Under the pieces are notes generated by a model. It saw only the letters and a list, made by a program, of their open reading frames with translations, searched no databases and was not told where the DNA came from. The position numbers and the translations under genes were made by a program. This document shows positions 1-7,904 of a stretch of 64,000 bases of DNA, piece by piece. The DNA comes from JAPULR01 sp963665075 (GTDB lineage: Bacteria > Chloroflexota > Dehalococcoidia > Lucifugimonadales > GCA-2712585). Each line of letters opens with the position of its first letter. Positions within the stretch are counted from its first letter, which is position 1. Location: contig OY762063.1 in NCBI GenBank assembly GCA_963665075.1, forward strand, positions 1,054,001 to 1,118,000. Reading direction: 5' to 3'.

Positions 1-65
1 CAGGACAGGCCTAGCCTTCCCCCGTCGAGGGGGAAGGGAGAAGAGGAGGGATGGGGATTTGGGGG

Positions 66-1274
66 CTAGCGGGTTTGCCAGGGTGGGGTGGGGTAGAGTA
101 TCTGGGTGGCGGCGATGGGGGCGGGGGCTACGACCAGGGCTTGCCCGTCCTGAATCTGGATTGCGCCCATAGGCTTGGCGGCATTCTTGCCCGTGGAATC
201 GAATTCGATGGGGCCGTAGAAGGTGTCCGCCTTCAGGTTTCGCAGGGCGGCACGGACTTCGTCGGGGTTGGTGGAGTCCGCGGCTTCGATGGCGAGTTGG
301 AGGGCAAGGGCGGCGGCGGACGCGCTGGCGGACTGGTAGGTCGGGGTCGCGTTGAACTTCCGTTGGAAGCGTTGGGCGTAGTCGGCGGCGGAGCCGAAGC
401 GGTCGCCTGCGTACTGCATGGTCGGCGTCCACTGGGTGGGGCCGATGAGGAAATCGGCGTCGGCGCCTACTTCCTGGATGAGCCTGGGGTCGGTGGGGCC
501 GACGGTCATAACCGTCGCCTTCGGGTTGAAATCCAGAGCTTTGGCGGCGCGGACGAATAGGAGCGCGTCGTTGTAGTATCCGGCGTTGATGAACACGTCG
601 GGGTTAAGAGCCTTGAAGTTAGACACGATGCCGGTCACGTCGGACAGGTCCTGGGGATAGGGTTGGATGGCCAGAACCTTCACGCCGTGCTGCGCGGCCC
701 ACTTCTCCACGCCGTCGGCGACGCTCCTGGGGAAGAGGGTGTCGGAGTAGGCGACGACGACGGTCTCCGCGCCCTGCCCGGCGAGGATGTTCAGGGCGGA
801 CTCCGCGTATTTGCCGGCGGGGGTGAGGACGGCGAAGAGGTTCTGGAAGCCCTGCTCGAAGAGGGATTCGGACGAGCCGGTGCCTTCGACTATTATGACG
901 CCTTTGGGGTCGGCCACCTCGATGGCGGACTGGGTCAGGGTGGAGCTGTAGGGGCCGAGGAGGAAGTCCACCTCGTCTTCGTCGATGAGTCTGGCGACGA
1001 GTTCGGCGTTCGTGTCTGGGTCGCTTTGGTCGTCGTACATAATCAGTTCGACCCTGTGGGACACGCCGTCCACGTCGATGCCACCGGCTTCGTCGTTAAC
1101 CCAGTCGAGCCAGAGCTGGTAGCCCTCGCGGGTGTGGGTTCCTTCCTGGGCGTATCGTCCGGTCTCGCTGACGGCGGCGCCGATGGTGATGACTTTTTCC
1201 CGGTCGGCGCAGGCGGCGAGGGTTAGGAGGAGGGCCAGGGCGAGGGCGGCAAGAAGGGTCAAGCGGATTTTCAT
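66..1274 (-). CDS. Branched-chain amino acid-type ABC transporter substrate-binding lipoprotein
   Basis: The product is a 402-residue extracytoplasmic solute receptor of the LivJ/LivK (periplasmic binding protein type 1) family. It starts with a lipoprotein signal: charged residues, a long Leu/Ala stretch and lipobox LAAC with Cys22 as the lipidated residue. The mature part begins VITIGAAVSETGRYA, the usual start of lobe 1, and GPYSSTLTQSAIEVAD follows, typical of ligand-contacting loops. Length fits the family. No permease or ATPase gene is adjacent here, so the ligand cannot be inferred; related receptors bind amino acids, amides, urea or aromatic acids. The gene sits alone on the minus strand, followed by the window edge and preceded by a repeat-rich spacer. 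Confidence 0.9.
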   Translation of the reverse strand: MKIRLTLLAALALALLLTLAACADREKVITIGAAVSETGRYAQEGTHTREGYQLWLDWVNDEAGGIDVDGVSHRVELIMYDDQSDPDTNAELVARLIDEDEVDFLLGPYSSTLTQSAIEVADPKGVIIVEGTGSSESLFEQGFQNLFAVLTPAGKYAESALNILAGQGAETVVVAYSDTLFPRSVADGVEKWAAQHGVKVLAIQPYPQDLSDVTGIVSNFKALNPDVFINAGYYNDALLFVRAAKALDFNPKATVMTVGPTDPRLIQEVGADADFLIGPTQWTPTMQYAGDRFGSAADYAQRFQRKFNATPTYQSASASAAALALQLAIEAADSTNPDEVRAALRNLKADTFYGPIEFDSTGKNAAKPMGAIQIQDGQALVVAPAPIAATQILYPTPPWQTR

Positions 1275-1929
1275 GGGTTCCTTTCGGCGGGTGGATTTCA
1301 GGGGACGCGGGATATTTTTTCATTCGGGGGGAGGGTGCGTCAAGGGAGAAGGTAGGAAAGGGTGGCGGGGGTCATGTATAGTAGCGGCTGATGTGAGAGC
1401 TTTGGATAACTGCCGAATGTGCTATCTGTCCACCGGAATCACCCTCACCCCAGCCCTCTCCCTCAAGGGAGAGGGGGTAACAGGCGAGGACGGTTCGCGA
1501 ACTGCACCTACGGGGGTGGATGGGCGCGGGTTGCGGTGGATTCCCGCCTGCGCGGGAATGACGTAAGTGGTTGCGGGAATGACGGAGGTGGTGGCGGGAA
1601 TGGGGGATGTGGTTGCGTCAAGGGGGAAGGTGGGAAAGGTTGGCGGGGGTCATGTAGGCGGGGGTCATGTATAGTAGCGGCCAATGAGGGACCTTTGGAT
1701 AACTGCGATATGAGCCATACGCCGAGTCGAATCACCCCCATCTCAATCTTCCCCCGTCAAGGGGGAAGAGGTAAGAGGGGATCCGCTCGACCCTTAGACA
1801 GGCTCAGGGTGAGCGGAGGGAGGGGATGGATTCCCGCTTTTGCGGGAATGACGGAGGGGGTAGGGGGAGATGGAAGGGTAATGCGGAGGTTTTTGAAGGA
1901 GGAGGAGGGATGAAAGGGGGCGGAGGACG
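1275..1929. repeat. Repeat-rich spacer with an 85-base direct repeat
   Basis: No gene is supported in these 655 bases. A segment at about 1336-1420 (TCAAGGGAGAAGG ... TTTGGATAACTGC) recurs at about 1611-1713, where a 17-base piece containing GGCGGGGGTCATGTA is itself duplicated. Between and after them lie copies of the interspersed palindrome TTCCCGC-N-GCGGGAA (about 1540-1563 and 1828-1852), the module CCCTCTCCCTCAAGGGAGAG (about 1456) and the module CGACCCTTAGACAGGCTCAG (about 1788-1815). These families recur all through the window. Confidence 0.8.
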
Positions 1930-2796
1930 TTGGAAGAGTTGACGGTTTTTACTGCGGTGGCTTTTGTGGCCCTTGGGGTCGTCGCCAGCGGATACGGGGT
2001 GCTCATCGGCTCCGGCGGGGGCTTCATCGTCGCGCCGCTGCTAATCATCCTGTTCGGCATGGACCACAACATGGCAGTGGGGACGAGCCTGTTCACGGTG
2101 GCGCTCGCTTCCATCTCAGGGTCGATTTCGTATCTGTATCTGAAGCGGGTAGACCTGCGGTCGGCGTTTCTGTTCAGTTTGGCGGCAATACCGGGGTCGC
2201 TGCTGGGAATCTTCGGGTTGAAGGCGGTGGCCGGCGGGCCATTCGAGATAATCTTCGGCTCGTTTTTATGCCTGATAGGGCTTTACGTGATGTTTCGTCC
2301 TGAATATAAGGCGCAACCGCAGCAGCATGGGCCGGCGAGAGGGATACGAAGACCGGCGCAGGCTCGCGCGTTCGGCTCCAGAATACGGCGAATAAGGACG
2401 ACGAATCTGGGGACGTTCCGCTATATGTACAACGAGCCGGGGGCGGTGGCGACCAACGGGCTGTTCGGGTTCCTGTCGAGCTTCTTCGGCATGGGGGGCG
2501 GGCCGGTGCGGACGCCGATGCTGGTGTACCTGTTCCGGTTTCCGGTCATCATCGCGACGGCAACGTCGGTATTCACCCAGTCAATCTATACGAGCATAGG
2601 CACCGTCGGGCACATCGTGGACGGGAACGTGGCGATTGGCGCGGCGCTGCTGATTGGATTCGGGATGGTTAGCGGGGCGCAGTTGGGGGTCTTCGTGTCG
2701 AAGTTCCTGAAGGGCGGGTGGATTCTGAAGCTGCTTTCGCTGGCGCTGATAGTGATTGGGTCGCAGCTGATTCTGAAGGGATTGGGGATAGTTTGA
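1930..2796 (+). CDS. TauE/SafE-family (TSUP) membrane transporter
   Basis: This 288-residue integral membrane protein belongs to the TauE/SafE anion permease family, which exports sulfite, sulfoacetate or related small anions across the cytoplasmic membrane. The glycine-rich start GVLIGSGGGFIVAPLL is repeated in degenerate form in the second half (FLSSFFGMGGGPVRTPMLVY), giving the usual internal duplication. A basic loop at about residues 128-165 (rich in Arg, Gln, Pro) separates the halves. The start is a TTG at 1930; GGAGG lies very close upstream, and the first membrane segment begins at once, so no longer start is needed. It overlaps the next gene, tgt, by four bases, so the two are probably co-translated, although a functional link to queuosine is not known. 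Confidence 0.88.
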   Translation: MEELTVFTAVAFVALGVVASGYGVLIGSGGGFIVAPLLIILFGMDHNMAVGTSLFTVALASISGSISYLYLKRVDLRSAFLFSLAAIPGSLLGIFGLKAVAGGPFEIIFGSFLCLIGLYVMFRPEYKAQPQQHGPARGIRRPAQARAFGSRIRRIRTTNLGTFRYMYNEPGAVATNGLFGFLSSFFGMGGGPVRTPMLVYLFRFPVIIATATSVFTQSIYTSIGTVGHIVDGNVAIGAALLIGFGMVSGAQLGVFVSKFLKGGWILKLLSLALIVIGSQLILKGLGIV

Positions 2797-3977
2797 CGGC
2801 GGCGGGGTTCGGGTTCAGGGTGGAGGCGACGGACGGGAAGGCGCGGGAGGGGGTGATTGCGACGCCTCACGGGGACGTGAGGACGCCGGCGTTCATGCCG
2901 GTGGCGACGCAGGGGAGCGTGAAGGGGGTGACGCCACAGGAGTTGCGGGAGTTGGGGGCGGGAATCGTCCTGGGGAACACGTACCATCTGTATCTGAGGC
3001 CGGGGATTGAGGTCGTAGAGGAGATGGGGGGACTGCACGCGTTCATGGGGTGGGATGGGCCGATTCTGACGGACAGCGGCGGATTTCAGGCGTTCAGTCT
3101 GGGGGCGATGGCGAAGTTGACGGACGATGAGGTGGTGTTTCGCTCCCACGTGGACGGGTCGCTGCACCGGTTCACGCCGGAAGCGGCAGTTTCGTATCAG
3201 GAAAGGCTGGGGGTGGACGTGATGATGTGTCTGGACCAGTGCGTTGCGACGGACGGGTCGGAGGCGTCGGTGCGGGAGGCGATGAATCGGACGCATCGGT
3301 GGGCGGCGCGATGTCGGGAGGCGTGGAAGAGGGAATCGCAGGCGTTGTTCGGGATTGTGCAGGGCGGGATCTCGGCGGAGATGCGGCGGGAGTCGGCGGT
3401 GTTCGTCACGGGGCTGGACTTTCCGGGCTACGCGGTGGGCGGGCTGGCGGTGGGGGAGACGAAGGCGCAGATGTATGAGACGGTGGGGTTGACGGAGGGG
3501 CTGCTGCCGGGGGATAAGCCGCGATACCTGATGGGCGTGGGGGCGCCGGAAGACCTGGTGGAGTGCGTGGCGCGGGGGATGGACATGTTCGATTGCGCGC
3601 TGCCGACGCGGGTGGCGCGGAACGGGGCGGTGTTCACGCCGGAGGGGAGGGTAAACGTGTCGGCGGCGCGCTACCGTCTGGAGCGGGGGCCGGTGCAGGA
3701 GGGGTGCGACTGCCTGGCGTGCGTCGGGTTTTCGATGGGGTACGTCAGCCATTTGTTCCGGGCGAAGGAGTTGTTGGGGCTGCGGCTGGCGTCCATCCAC
3801 AACTTGCGGTTCGTGCAGCGGCTGATGGAGGAGATGCGGCGTCGGATTGTGGCGGGGGACTTCGATGCGTTCGCGGAGGAGTTTCTGGGGCGATACCGTC
3901 CTACGGACGAGGGGGCGCGGATGGCGCAGAAGCGGCGGTGGATGCGGGCGCGGGGTGGTGGTCAGGGGGCGGATTGA
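2793..3977 (+). CDS. tgt: Queuine/preQ1 tRNA-guanine transglycosylase
   Basis: This enzyme exchanges guanine-34 of GUN-anticodon tRNAs for the queuosine precursor preQ1. From the TTG at 2793, which overlaps the TGA of the upstream gene, the protein has 394 residues, the normal bacterial length. An ATG at 2718 would add 25 residues copied from the transporter frame and is unlikely. Visible motifs are DSGGFQAFSLG (substrate site), GGLAVGE, the nucleophile Asp267 in MDMFDCALPTR, and a complete zinc site Cys305-x-Cys307-x2-Cys310-x25-His336. The queuosine pathway gene queF lies at the far end of this window. All catalytic features are intact. Confidence 0.95.
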   Translation: MTAAGFGFRVEATDGKAREGVIATPHGDVRTPAFMPVATQGSVKGVTPQELRELGAGIVLGNTYHLYLRPGIEVVEEMGGLHAFMGWDGPILTDSGGFQAFSLGAMAKLTDDEVVFRSHVDGSLHRFTPEAAVSYQERLGVDVMMCLDQCVATDGSEASVREAMNRTHRWAARCREAWKRESQALFGIVQGGISAEMRRESAVFVTGLDFPGYAVGGLAVGETKAQMYETVGLTEGLLPGDKPRYLMGVGAPEDLVECVARGMDMFDCALPTRVARNGAVFTPEGRVNVSAARYRLERGPVQEGCDCLACVGFSMGYVSHLFRAKELLGLRLASIHNLRFVQRLMEEMRRRIVAGDFDAFAEEFLGRYRPTDEGARMAQKRRWMRARGGGQGAD

Positions 3978-4028
3978 GGAGGGTTCGGCGATGATGTATA
4001 GATGATGTATATTTGAGGAAGGTGGGAG

Positions 4029-4199
4029 TTGGACAACAAAATTCGTCGCGCGCTGTATGGAGTGGACGTCTCGATAGATCTTGTATTGGCTCGTCCCGAG
4101 GAAGTGGAAAGGTACAAGCACAGCCATGCGCTGGTGTACAAGCCGGCGCTGAAGGATGGAATTGTGGTTTATGACGCCGCCGAAACGATTTCCGCCTGA
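4029..4199 (+). pseudogene. Remnant of an MNT-type nucleotidyltransferase (C-terminal part)
   Basis: From a TTG at 4029 an open frame of 56 codons encodes IRRALYGVDVSIDLVLARPE, then EVERYKHSHALVYKPALKDG and IVVYD. That is the C-terminal half of small MNT nucleotidyltransferases, antitoxins of HEPN/MNT pairs. The N-terminal half with the GSxARG-x-D-x-D active site is missing; only about 50 bases separate this fragment from the end of tgt. It overlaps the start of a HEPN fragment, as in intact pairs, where the two genes are also adjacent. I call it a decayed gene rather than a functional small protein. Confidence 0.7.
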
Positions 4200-4230
4200 C
4201 GATCCGCGGGAGTGGCTGAACCTGGTCTAG
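4171..4230 (+). pseudogene. Truncated HEPN-domain gene (first 19 codons)
   Basis: ATG at 4171 opens a frame reading MTPPKRFPPDDPREWLNLV and then TAG. The first 17 residues are the well-known start of HEPN-domain toxins paired with MNT nucleotidyltransferases, where the text normally continues RARSNL. Here the gene ends abruptly and the opposite-strand gene begins, its stop sharing the same CTAG. The rest of the HEPN domain, including its R-x4-H catalytic motif, is absent. With the MNT fragment it marks a former toxin-antitoxin locus lost by deletion. Confidence 0.65.
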
Positions 4231-4685
4231 ATCTTGCCGTTGGGCGGGGGTTCGGAGAAGTCCTCCCCTTGCGCCTCAGCTTCTTTCCACCGGGCGTACC
4301 AGCGTTCCCAAGCCTGACGTTCTTCGGCGCGTCCCTTGGCTTCGCCTTCCCGTAGACCTTCCGACCTGCCCTTGGCTTCGCCTTTCTTGAGAGCGGTTTC
4401 TAAGCGCCTTTTCCGCAAATCGTCCAATGCTTTAGCAATTACCAATGATGACCTCCCTGCCTCGGTTAGGGCGTAGGCTCCGCCCAAGCTGAACGCCATC
4501 GCTTCAGAGGACGGTCCGAGTACTGCGTGGCACGTATCTATTATACTCTGTCCTTTTCTGATTTCTCTAGTGATTATCAGGATTTCCCAGAAGGTGAATA
4601 GTACAGTGAATATCCCGAAGTACCAGAGTCTGACTTCCGACAGGATTGTCCAGACAGTTTCTTTGGGCGGTTCCTTGTTTTCGAT
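4227..4685 (-). CDS. Small membrane-anchored coiled-coil protein with C-terminal EPPP motif
   Basis: Reading upstream of the ATG at 4499, the frame stays open and meaningful to an ATC at 4685-4683, which has AAAGGAG seven bases before it. The 152-residue product would have a short polar N-terminus, an aromatic membrane segment (RLWYFGIFTVLFTFWEILII), a second weaker segment, a charged coiled coil with the repeat GEAKGRSEGLREGEAKGRAE, and the tail GEDFSEPPPNGKI. Layout and tail match proteins at 48404, 48792, 61964 and 62416 in this window. No ATG, GTG or TTG precedes the membrane part, so either ATC is used or a start codon was lost; translation from ATG 4499 would give a 90-residue soluble form. 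Function unknown. Confidence 0.6.
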   Translation of the reverse strand: MENKEPPKETVWTILSEVRLWYFGIFTVLFTFWEILIITREIRKGQSIIDTCHAVLGPSSEAMAFSLGGAYALTEAGRSSLVIAKALDDLRKRRLETALKKGEAKGRSEGLREGEAKGRAEERQAWERWYARWKEAEAQGEDFSEPPPNGKI

Positions 4686-4888
4686 GACTCGTCTCCTTTG
4701 ATGAATCGTTGCGTTTGGCGGGCTATTTCCCTGATAGGCGCAGACCAGACGCCGACGCGCCTATCGAGCGAGTGTAGTTGGGTCCGAGTTTCACCCAATC
4801 CCCCCGTATTCGCAGGAACAAGGCGGGTGGGAAGGGCGGTTCGCGAACGGCCCCTACGATGGGGAGTTGTCGGGATTGGAAGGGGGGG

Positions 4889-5164
4889 TTAGCCGCCGGC
4901 TACGGCGGGGACGATGCTTATTTCGTCGCCGGACTGGGTGGCGGTGTCGACGCCCTGGAGGAAGCGGACGTCCTCGCCGTTGAGGTAGATGTTGACAAAG
5001 TAGCGCAGCTGGCCTGATTCGTCCATGACCCGCTCTTTGAAGCCGGGATAGTCGCTTTCCATGCTGTCGATGAACTCGCCGATGGTGGAAGCTTCCACCT
5101 CGACCTTATCCTGATTGTTGGTTAGTCGTCGAAGGGGCGTGGGCACCCGCACCATTACTGCCAT
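4889..5164 (-). CDS. cysO: CysO/MoaD-like ubiquitin-fold sulfur carrier protein
   Basis: This 91-residue beta-grasp protein ends in VPAVAGG, the Gly-Gly tail that is adenylated and converted to a thiocarboxylate in sulfur carriers. The segment FVNIYLNGEDVRFLQG and the ending ISIVPAVAGG closely resemble mycobacterial CysO, which donates sulfide for cysteine synthesis. Upstream on the same strand lie a NIL-domain gene and a threonine-synthase gene, so the carrier probably feeds a sulfur amino acid route linked to PLP chemistry. No JAMM protease (Mec) or MoeB/E1-like activator is present in the window. GGAGG precedes the ATG by ten bases. A second in-frame ATG three codons later is also possible. 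Confidence 0.88.
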   Translation of the reverse strand: MAVMVRVPTPLRRLTNNQDKVEVEASTIGEFIDSMESDYPGFKERVMDESGQLRYFVNIYLNGEDVRFLQGVDTATQSGDEISIVPAVAGG

Positions 5165-5516
5165 TGGCTGAAGACCTCCATTAGAACCGGAAGGGTTGGC
5201 TGTTGTTGTGAGATTATACCAGAGACGGGGTTGGAATGGTGGATTCCCGCCTACGCGGGAATGACGGAGGGGAAAGCGGGAATGACGGAGTAGGTGGCGG
5301 GAATGACGGAGGGGTAGCGGGAATGACGGAGGAGGTGGCGGGAATGGGGAAGGGGGAGTCGGGAAGGGATGAGCGGACCGCTCGACCCTTCGACAGGCTC
5401 AGGGTGAGGGGGTTGGGGAGGGCAATTGGCCAATCGCCCCTACGGGATTTGTTTGTGGGTGGGATTTCACCCCCATCCTGGCCTTCCCTCGTCGAGGGGG
5501 AAGGGAGAAGACACCC
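5165..5516. repeat. Intergenic repeats between cysO and the NIL gene
   Basis: No gene is seen. A hairpin unit TTCCCGCCTACGCGGGAA (about 5246-5263) is followed by several tandem pieces ending GGCGGGAATGACGGAG, then the modules CGACCCTTCGACAGGCTCAG (about 5390-5410) and CTTCCCTCGTCGAGGGGGAAG (about 5483-5503). The sulfur-carrier gene is thus separated from the NIL-thrC pair by 350 bases of repeats. Confidence 0.75.
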
Positions 5517-5759
5517 TTAGCCTTCGACTACGTCGCCGGCGATGGGGTCTACGCGGACGCCCTGGGCGCTGACCCATGCCATGCCCCGCTGAATCTCGTC
5601 GCGGGGGCCTTCAAGTTCGAGGATGACCCAGCCCATTTCGTCGCGAACGTCGGCACGTCGGATGTTGGTAATCACGTCGAACTTCTTGCCCAGGTTGTAG
5701 ATGATGGGCTGGGTCACGAGGGCCGTGGGGAAGGTAAATTTCACCCGCTGCTTGTCCAA
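5517..5759 (-). CDS. NIL-domain protein
   Basis: This 80-residue protein consists of a single NIL (ACT-like) domain: VKFTFPTALVTQPIIYNLGK, then FDVITNIRRADVRDEMGWV and ILELEGPRDEIQRGMAWV. NIL domains occur at the C-terminus of methionine ABC transporter ATPases and as stand-alone or ferredoxin-fused proteins in sulfur amino acid synthesis, where they may bind a regulator or partner. TTG at 5759 has GGAGG eight bases upstream and is preferred; a GTG at 5768 overlapping the thrC stop would add three residues. It directly follows thrC on the same strand, and a CysO-like carrier lies downstream, supporting a role in sulfur amino acid metabolism rather than transport. Confidence 0.85.
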   Translation of the reverse strand: MDKQRVKFTFPTALVTQPIIYNLGKKFDVITNIRRADVRDEMGWVILELEGPRDEIQRGMAWVSAQGVRVDPIAGDVVEG

Positions 5760-5764
5760 GTCGC

Positions 5765-7006
5765 TCACCTCCGCACGGGGGTTTGGCCGTTCAAGGCCGC
5801 TTCGAAATCGCTCATGGTTGGCTTGATGGTCAGGGGTTGGGCAACGTCGCTGATGACCTCCTGGGTCTTGAGGCCGTTGCCGGTGATGAAGGCGACGGTG
5901 AGTTCGTCCCGCCCAATCAGGCCGCGTTTGACCAGGTTCTTCAGGGCGGAAATTACCACGCCGCCGGCGGTCTCGGTGAAGACGCCTTCGGTTTCGGCGA
6001 GGAGCTTCATACCTTCCGCCACTTCCTCCTCCTGGACGCCGTGGGCGGCGCCGCCGGAGCGCTTCATGGTCTGGATGGCGTAGATGCCGTCGGCGGGGTT
6101 GCCGATGGCGAGGGACTTGGCGATGGAGTTGGGCCGGACGGGCATGACCATCTCCTCGCCGGCGTTGAAGGCGTCGACGACGGGGGAGCATCCGACGGCC
6201 TGGGCGGCGTACATCCGGGAGGGAACTGGGCCTTCCATGAGGCCGACGTCCACCATTTCGCCGAAGCCCTTCCAAATCTTTGAAAGCAACGCGCCGGAAG
6301 CGACGGGGACGACGCAGTGGGCGGGGAATCGCCAGCCCAGCTGCTCGGCGACTTCCAGGCCGAGGGTCTTGCTGCCCTCGGCGTAGAAGGGGCGCATGTT
6401 GATGTTGACGAAGGCCCAATGGTAGCTGTCCGCGATTTCGCTGCACAGGCGGTTCACGTCGTCGTAGCCGCCGTCGATGGCCATAATGGTGGGGCCGTAG
6501 ATGGCGGCGCCGATGACTTTGCCCGCTTCCAGGTCGGAGGGGATGAAGACGACGGACTTCATGCCGGCGCGGGCGGCGTGGGCGGCGACGGAGCAGGCCA
6601 GGTTGCCGGTGGAGGCGCAGCTTAGGGTGTCGAATCCGAACTCCAGGGCCTTGGTGGCGGCGACGGAAACGACGCGGTCCTTGAAGGAGAAGGAGGGGTT
6701 GACGCTGTCGTTCTTGAGATAGAGGTTGTCGAGGCCGAGGACTTTGCCCAGGTTGTCGGCCTTCATCAGGGGCGTATATCCGGCGTGGATGTCGACGGCG
6801 TTGTCGGCGTCCACGGGGAGGAGGTCCTTGTAGCGCCAGATGGTGAGGGGGCCGTCCTCGATGCGGCGGCGGCTGGTGGCTTTGGCGACGGCGCGGTAGT
6901 CGTAGGCGGCTTCCAGGGGGCCGAAGCAGAAGTCGCAGACGTTGAGAGGCTCCACGGGATATTCCCGGGCGCACTCGCGGCATCTGAGGGCGGTTACGAA
7001 AGACAT
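5765..7006 (-). CDS. thrC: Threonine synthase-family PLP enzyme
   Basis: This 413-residue fold-type II PLP enzyme should convert O-phosphohomoserine to threonine. It starts with a small zinc-ribbon-like segment (CRECAREYPVEPLNVCDFCF) common in this thrC subgroup. The catalytic lysine lies in NPSFSFKDR, followed by CASTGNLACSVAAHAARAG for phosphate and cofactor binding and AFITGNGLKT near the end. It is followed within a few bases by the NIL gene, and a CysO-like sulfur carrier lies downstream. Because the mycobacterial carrier CysO works with a related PLP enzyme (CysM), a sulfhydrylase-like activity cannot be excluded, but the sequence is closest to threonine synthases. Confidence 0.88.
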   Translation of the reverse strand: MSFVTALRCRECAREYPVEPLNVCDFCFGPLEAAYDYRAVAKATSRRRIEDGPLTIWRYKDLLPVDADNAVDIHAGYTPLMKADNLGKVLGLDNLYLKNDSVNPSFSFKDRVVSVAATKALEFGFDTLSCASTGNLACSVAAHAARAGMKSVVFIPSDLEAGKVIGAAIYGPTIMAIDGGYDDVNRLCSEIADSYHWAFVNINMRPFYAEGSKTLGLEVAEQLGWRFPAHCVVPVASGALLSKIWKGFGEMVDVGLMEGPVPSRMYAAQAVGCSPVVDAFNAGEEMVMPVRPNSIAKSLAIGNPADGIYAIQTMKRSGGAAHGVQEEEVAEGMKLLAETEGVFTETAGGVVISALKNLVKRGLIGRDELTVAFITGNGLKTQEVISDVAQPLTIKPTMSDFEAALNGQTPVRR

Positions 7007-7377
7007 TTGCTGGTTTTCAGGCAGGGTTGGACGTGGGCATTGGATGGGCAGTCAACGGTTGGGGATGGTATCAGGCGGGTTAAATTCTGTCAATGACAGT
7101 TCGTTAGCGATGACGGGTTTGGACGCGATGGGCGGTGGATTCCCGCCTGCGCGGGAATGACGGGGTGGTTGCGGGAATGACGGGGGGTGTTGGTTTGGGG
7201 ACGCTCGACCCTTCGACAGGATCAGGGTGAGCGGCGAGGGGCGCTCATGGCGGCGAATTTGAATGCCATAGCGGGCAGTCACAGGGATCGCGCCTGCTAG
7301 AGAGAGAAATAGGCGGGCTGAGGCGACTATGAATGGATGCATTGCACAATGGTAACAAATGAGTTACCATATCGCAC
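7007..7377. other. Spacer with repeats, upstream of the HigBA-type locus
   Basis: No gene is supported. It holds a hairpin repeat (about 7138-7160, TTCCCGCCTGCGCGGGAA) with a partial tandem copy, a CGACCCTTCGACAGGATCAG module (about 7206-7232), and close to its end an inverted repeat described separately. Confidence 0.6.
7349..7370 (+). promoter_or_regulatory. Perfect inverted repeat upstream of the toxin-antitoxin genes
   Basis: ATGGTAAC (7349-7356) and GTTACCAT (7363-7370) form a perfect 8-base inverted repeat with a 6-base spacer, ending 7 bases before the toxin start codon. Position and symmetry suit an operator for autoregulation by the HigA-like antitoxin encoded downstream. No convincing -35/-10 pair is seen beside it. 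Confidence 0.6.
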
Positions 7378-7566
7378 ATGATAGATATCAGAGAATATGT
7401 CGATGACCGGGGTCGCAGTCCCTTCGGTCGCTGGTTCAACGATCTCGACGCGGCGGCGGCGGTTAGAGTAAGGACGGCCCTCGCCAGGATGGAGGCTGGC
7501 AATCTATCAAATATCAGAGGCGTTGGGAGCGGAGTGTTGGAGCGACGCAAGCAAGAGGAGGTGTGA
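7378..7566 (+). pseudogene. HigB/RelE-type toxin with internal deletion
   Basis: The 62-codon frame begins MIDIREYVDDRGRSPFGRWF and continues to GNLSNIRGVGSGVLE, the N-terminal half of phage Gp49-like/HigB toxins, which are usually about 100 residues. In such toxins the next part is a beta-strand block (ELRIDFGPGYRIYF-like) and a CGGDK motif before a basic tail. Here GSGVLE is joined directly to RRKQEEV, which resembles that tail, so about 40-45 codons appear to have been removed in frame. The RNase core is missing and the toxin is probably inactive. Reading frame and stop are otherwise clean, and the antitoxin gene follows after three bases. Confidence 0.7.
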
Positions 7567-7569
7567 AAT

Positions 7570-7887
7570 ATGCCGCTGACCCGTGACTTCAAGGAGACAG
7601 TGCAGGCCCGCGCCGAGCGTGACCCCGCATTTCGAGAGGGGTTGCTGAAGGAAGGGGTGGAGCGTCTGCTTGCCGGAGACGTGGATACGGGCAAGATCAT
7701 ACTGCGCGACTACATCAACGCCACCATCGGGTTTGAGGAGCTTGGTTCCCTCGCCGAGAAGTCGCCCAAGAGTCTTATGCGAATGTTCGGACCGTCGGGC
7801 AATCCCCACGCTCGCAACCTGTTCGAGGTCATCAGCCGGATTCAGCAACACGAAGGCGTCCGGCTCGAAGTGAATGCCATCCGATAG
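7570..7887 (+). CDS. HigA-like antitoxin / transcriptional regulator
   Basis: This 105-residue protein matches the COG3636-type antitoxins paired with Gp49-like toxins: MPLTRDFKETVQARAERDPA at the start, then LLAGDVDTGKIILRDYINAT, a helix-turn-helix region around FEELGSLAEKSPKSLMRMFG and the conserved GNPHARNLFEVISRI. It should bind the operator in front of the pair and neutralise the toxin. AGGAGG precedes its ATG at a good distance. The antitoxin is complete although its toxin partner appears internally deleted. Confidence 0.88.
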   Translation: MPLTRDFKETVQARAERDPAFREGLLKEGVERLLAGDVDTGKIILRDYINATIGFEELGSLAEKSPKSLMRMFGPSGNPHARNLFEVISRIQQHEGVRLEVNAIR

Positions 7888-7904
7888 GGAGGGGGGATGG
7901 GATC

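Noticed and set aside
2586..4127. 513-residue minus-strand frame opposite tgt
   Set aside because: It is an Arg/His/Pro-rich antisense shadow of two well-identified genes, caused by high GC at third positions.
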